The position numbers and the translations under genes are program-made. This document shows positions 61,289 to 64,000 of a stretch of DNA of 64,000 nucleotides, in pieces; position 1 is the stretch's first letter; each line of letters begins with the position of its first letter. The notes beneath the pieces were generated by a model. It was given only the letters and a program-made list of their open reading frames with translations. It was not told the DNA's origin and did not search any database. Origin of the DNA: CAKZNE01 sp002695025 (GTDB taxonomy: Bacteria > Bacteroidota > Bacteroidia > Flavobacteriales > Schleiferiaceae); the NCBI GenBank assembly GCA_913043285.1, contig CAJWML010000002.1, forward strand, positions 186,001 through 250,000, given 5' to 3'.

Positions 61289-61996
61289 TTATTTATCGTC
61301 CGGTCCTGAAAAAGCAACGCCTAAACTTAGTTTTGCATAAAATCCCTGCGCACCGTATGAAGGTCCACCTGTAATATCTCCACCGGAATAGTTCCAGTTA
61401 CCCCAGGTAATGGTGTAGAGGTAACCGGCTGACAGGCTTATTAAAAAGCTGCTGAAGCGCTCACTGTCTTCCACAGCTTCCCATTTGGGCGTAAATCCCA
61501 GTTAAGGGAAAAGTCGAAACCCACGCCCCCTTTATTGAGGTAGATCTCTATTTGATAGTTTTGTTGTACCTGTTACAGGTTAAGATCGTTTTTATCGCTG
61601 ATGTGCAGGTAATCTATTACCCAGCTTACGCCCAACAGGGGATAAACTTTGTGCTTTTCCCGGTATATCAACGGGTATCCTGCGGCCACACCAAAATCAA
61701 AAGTGCTGTTGTTGAGCTGGGTAAAATCGTTTTCTACAGTTTCCGGGCTCCGCCAGTTCATACCAAAGGACAGCACAAAATTCGGATTCATAAACAGGGA
61801 TGACATTCCAACAACGAGCTGAAGTGCTCCGGGATCGGGCAGGCCAGGAGCAAAAGCGCCCAGCTCGGAGCCGGGCATATAACCGTACCCGAAGTTAAAG
61901 CGTGAGGAGCTATAATAATCATTCTCAGCGTCAAACTGGGTATGGGCCAGGGTAGCTGAAAGAATGGAAAAAAAACATTAAATAGCAGGCTCTCAT
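61289..61996 (-). pseudogene. Broken outer-membrane protein gene with three lesions
   Basis: Reading on the minus strand from ATG 61996, one can follow a signal peptide and barrel-like protein of about 235 residues, but not in one frame. Lesion 1: a run of eight T (61968-61975 as A on plus) shifts the frame; with one T fewer the signal runs MRACYLMFFSILSATLAHTQ into FDAEND. Lesion 2: an in-frame TAA at 61571-61573 after DKNDLNL. Lesion 3: a frameshift near 61490 before EDSERFSSFLISL. C-terminus GVAFSGPDDK is intact. Recent inactivation or sequencing errors; the homopolymer makes error possible for lesion 1 only. Confidence 0.7.
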
Positions 61997-62107
61997 AGGA
62001 TGAATTTATTATAGATCAATATAATAAGGTGTAATTGAAAACAGGAGTTTTAAGTATTCCGTATCCTAAATTTTAATTCATAGGGGAAGCCAAGCGGTAT
62101 CGAAAAC

Positions 62108-63631
62108 CTATAGTTGCAACGTGCCAAGCTTCATTTTCTTTCCCTGTTCTATAATTATCAAGATCTGATTATGATCATAAATCGGTCGGAAATTCCGCAC
62201 TTCAGGTAATGAGTTCTTGGAATTTGTTCTAAGGATTTGATATTTACCCTCACCTGTGGCGCTTTCAATAGTATAATGAACGAGAGCGCTTTTTGCAGGG
62301 TCTTTCATTTTAGCAGGCTCTTTTCCTCTTCCTGGTTTAAAATTTTGGTTTTCAGGCTCGTCATTAAAAAACACATGAATGTTATCAGACTTGTCTAGCA
62401 TCAACAAAGAGGAAGACTTGTTATATTCATCGCCTTCGGCTTGCTGATCTTTTGGTATAATATAAGTTGATTTAAGTCTACCTGAATTGCTAACGGCCAT
62501 TATTATGATATCCCTGGTGAAATATTCATTTGAGGTAACTGAATTGCCCATATCAGAAGATTGGGTATACTGCTTCTCAATGGCTATCACAATACCACTA
62601 CTATCGTGTCTGGATTGAATTGAAATGGGTTTAAAGTCAAAAAACTCCTGGGGTTTCCCATCTATTCGGTCTTCCTCGGTAAGACTTCTTCGGGTGGCCT
62701 CATCAAACTCAAGTAATACTTTATGTTCCAGCTCAAAAGTCTTCATATCCGCTATAGCCATAAATATCCCGGTTTGGTTGTCATATTTATAACTAGCTTC
62801 AGCCATTGCATATACGCTGAACTTGCCCTTCGGGGTATTTAATCGTAACCGATACTTTGAAAAATCATCTTCAAAAACTTCCAGATCAATTAATTTATAT
62901 TCCCCATTTGCTGACAGTTTTAGTAAAATCCAGTTTTCCCTGTAATTACTGGCAAGCACCGCCTTTACGTTAGAGACTTTAGCAAATGCAAAAACCTCCC
63001 CTTCATCCGAAACGTAGAACTTGGTCAGAAAAAAATTCTCATTGGTGTATGGTAATTCATAATTACTTTCCCACTTGAGTTGGTAATCTGTGTCATAAAC
63101 AGCCATGCTAAATTTTGAAGATTCTTTTTCCTGTTCTGAAGGAGGGGGAACAATGTATAAGGCGAGGTTCTTTTGATTGGGTGAGATAGTTTGGTAAAAA
63201 CCACCCCGACCCTTTTTATCGGAGTCAGAACGTGCTATAATTTCAGGATTGCTTAGCTGGCCATTTGAAGTTAAAGTTCTGACTGAAAGAGTATTTTGAG
63301 ATTTTTTTTTGTCAAACCCTTCGTAGAAAAGGAGGAGGTCGTCACCCATAAACTCATAGCCCGTATAAACTGTGGTGCTATTGATATTTTTTTTAACAAG
63401 TACTTTATATTGAAGCTTTAAGTCACTCTTGTCATATTCATATATATAGATATCATTCTTCTTAGAGCCCCAGGTATAAATAAAATTATCCGTGGCTCCT
63501 AAAAAACTCTTGAAGGAGGTATAACTGGAATAATCCATATCTGGACCTAGTTTCATTTCAAGCTGTTGAGCCTGAGTAAAAAGTTGACCAACAGCAAATT
63601 GAAGGGTAAGGAAAAGAAATATTTTACGCAT
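62108..63631 (-). CDS. Secreted protein of unknown function, 507 residues
   Basis: Signal peptide (MRKIFLFLTLQFAVGQLFTQ, cleaved after AQAQ region). The mature part is beta-rich with recurring aromatic blocks (IYTWGSKKNDIYIYEYDKSD, FMGDDLLLFYEGFDKKKSQN, VFAFAKVSNVKAVLAS) and may be a propeller or sheet repeat, but no family is recognised. It contains no catalytic signature. Stand-alone with 148 bp upstream, no clear promoter box. Confidence 0.65.
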   Translation of the reverse strand: MRKIFLFLTLQFAVGQLFTQAQQLEMKLGPDMDYSSYTSFKSFLGATDNFIYTWGSKKNDIYIYEYDKSDLKLQYKVLVKKNINSTTVYTGYEFMGDDLLLFYEGFDKKKSQNTLSVRTLTSNGQLSNPEIIARSDSDKKGRGGFYQTISPNQKNLALYIVPPPSEQEKESSKFSMAVYDTDYQLKWESNYELPYTNENFFLTKFYVSDEGEVFAFAKVSNVKAVLASNYRENWILLKLSANGEYKLIDLEVFEDDFSKYRLRLNTPKGKFSVYAMAEASYKYDNQTGIFMAIADMKTFELEHKVLLEFDEATRRSLTEEDRIDGKPQEFFDFKPISIQSRHDSSGIVIAIEKQYTQSSDMGNSVTSNEYFTRDIIIMAVSNSGRLKSTYIIPKDQQAEGDEYNKSSSLLMLDKSDNIHVFFNDEPENQNFKPGRGKEPAKMKDPAKSALVHYTIESATGEGKYQILRTNSKNSLPEVRNFRPIYDHNQILIIIEQGKKMKLGTLQL

Positions 63632-63779
63632 GATAATAGGTTAAAGTGTTGATTTAAAGCAGTGCAATATAGTAAAAAATGGATTTGATTTTTTGTTAAT
63701 GAACCGAAGGAGCGTGTATTCCGAATAAGCTATCTGCAAGATATTAGATCATAACGAGACTTTATTTTACATTGTCATT

Positions 63780-64000
63780 ATGAATTACTCCAAGCAACGT
63801 TCCCGTGAATCCCGTGCCGCCATTGAAAGGCTATACATTACCATGCGCCACCTTTTTATCCGGGGCAGCTATAAGCCTATGGGCGTAAGTGGCCAATCGC
63901 TTATAGAGGCGCTGCACATTTTAAAACCGGAGATATACGGTGCTATTGACGATGGCGAGCGGGTGGATATGGAAGGTTTGCTTTACGTGGCCGAACGCCT
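63780..64000 (+). CDS. Start of a conserved-looking cytosolic protein, cut by the window end
   Basis: ATG at 63780 and open to base 64000 (73 complete residues seen). N-terminus MNYSKQRSRESRAAIERLYI then RGSYKPMGVSGQSLIEALHI and ILKPEIYGAIDDGERVDMEG. No signal peptide or membrane segment; helix-rich and charged. I cannot name the family from this portion. A TACATTGT box near 63768 could be a weak promoter but is too close to the ATG to be convincing. Confidence 0.6.
   Translation, partial: MNYSKQRSRESRAAIERLYITMRHLFIRGSYKPMGVSGQSLIEALHILKPEIYGAIDDGERVDMEGLLYVAER

Overview
The window looks like chromosomal DNA of a member of the Bacteroidota. Evidence: type IX secretion (T9SS) C-terminal sorting domains, the Bacteroidota promoter box TAnnTTTG in front of several genes, many lipoproteins with a simple lipobox, few Shine-Dalgarno sites with frequent TTG/GTG starts, and Bacteroidota-typical families (DUF1206, GldM-like, GreA-like proteins, YbiT-type ABC-F, MbnP). 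The genus cannot be read from the sequence. No rRNA, tRNA, CRISPR array, transposase, integrase or phage gene was seen.

Layout. 1-6000: end of a dipeptidyl peptidase III gene, then an MbnP plus di-haem peroxidase pair preceded by a palindrome, a thioesterase and a T9SS cargo protein. 6097-12200: fabG, a VWA-like membrane protein, a prohibitin homologue, pepD and an HMG-CoA lyase-like gene. 12200-26230: mostly housekeeping and hypothetical genes (HEMGH peptidase, DCC thiol protein, DUF1206, EEP hydrolase, DbpA-type DEAD-box helicase, a very large TraB/GumN protein, two divergent Gre-like genes, an ABC-F ATPase with a possible attenuator). 26848-27904: two tandem secreted proteins with 11 conserved cysteines. 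28422-36985: a phenolic-lipid type cluster with a type III polyketide synthase, its tailoring flavoenzyme and methyltransferase, and a private fatty-acid set (enoyl reductase, dehydratase, ketosynthase, ACP). A small STAS-like protein and a PAS/GAF histidine kinase with their own promoter sit inside it. 36987-41320: CvfB, a lipoprotein hydrolase, a 32-residue membrane peptide and Tex.

41320-46020 is the accessory zone. It holds degenerate AAAGTT/AAGGTT repeats and a hairpin repeat, then AT-rich small genes all on the minus strand. They are separated by about 130-bp imperfect inverted repeats whose ends resemble integron attC cores, so this may be a small cassette array without an integrase. 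Two cassette genes look like the halves of a split GldM N-terminal domain, and a GldM C-terminal-like protein lies nearby.

46122-52705: a UbiB/ABC1 kinase, then a plus-strand run (barrel protein, CotH kinase, degenerate-HD PycTM protein, DUF2490 protein, phosphatase) behind a promoter with an adjoining inverted repeat. 52735-60578 (minus): one tightly packed unit encoding a T9SS cargo protein, a lipase-like secreted protein and four tandem PQQ-type beta-propeller lipoproteins arranged B-A-B-A. 60796-64000: a thioesterase, a broken outer-membrane protein gene, a secreted unknown and the start of a further unknown gene.

The strongest candidates for something undescribed are the B-A-B-A propeller unit with its lipase partner, the attC-like cassette region, the twin Cys-rich proteins, and the kinase-containing type III PKS cluster.
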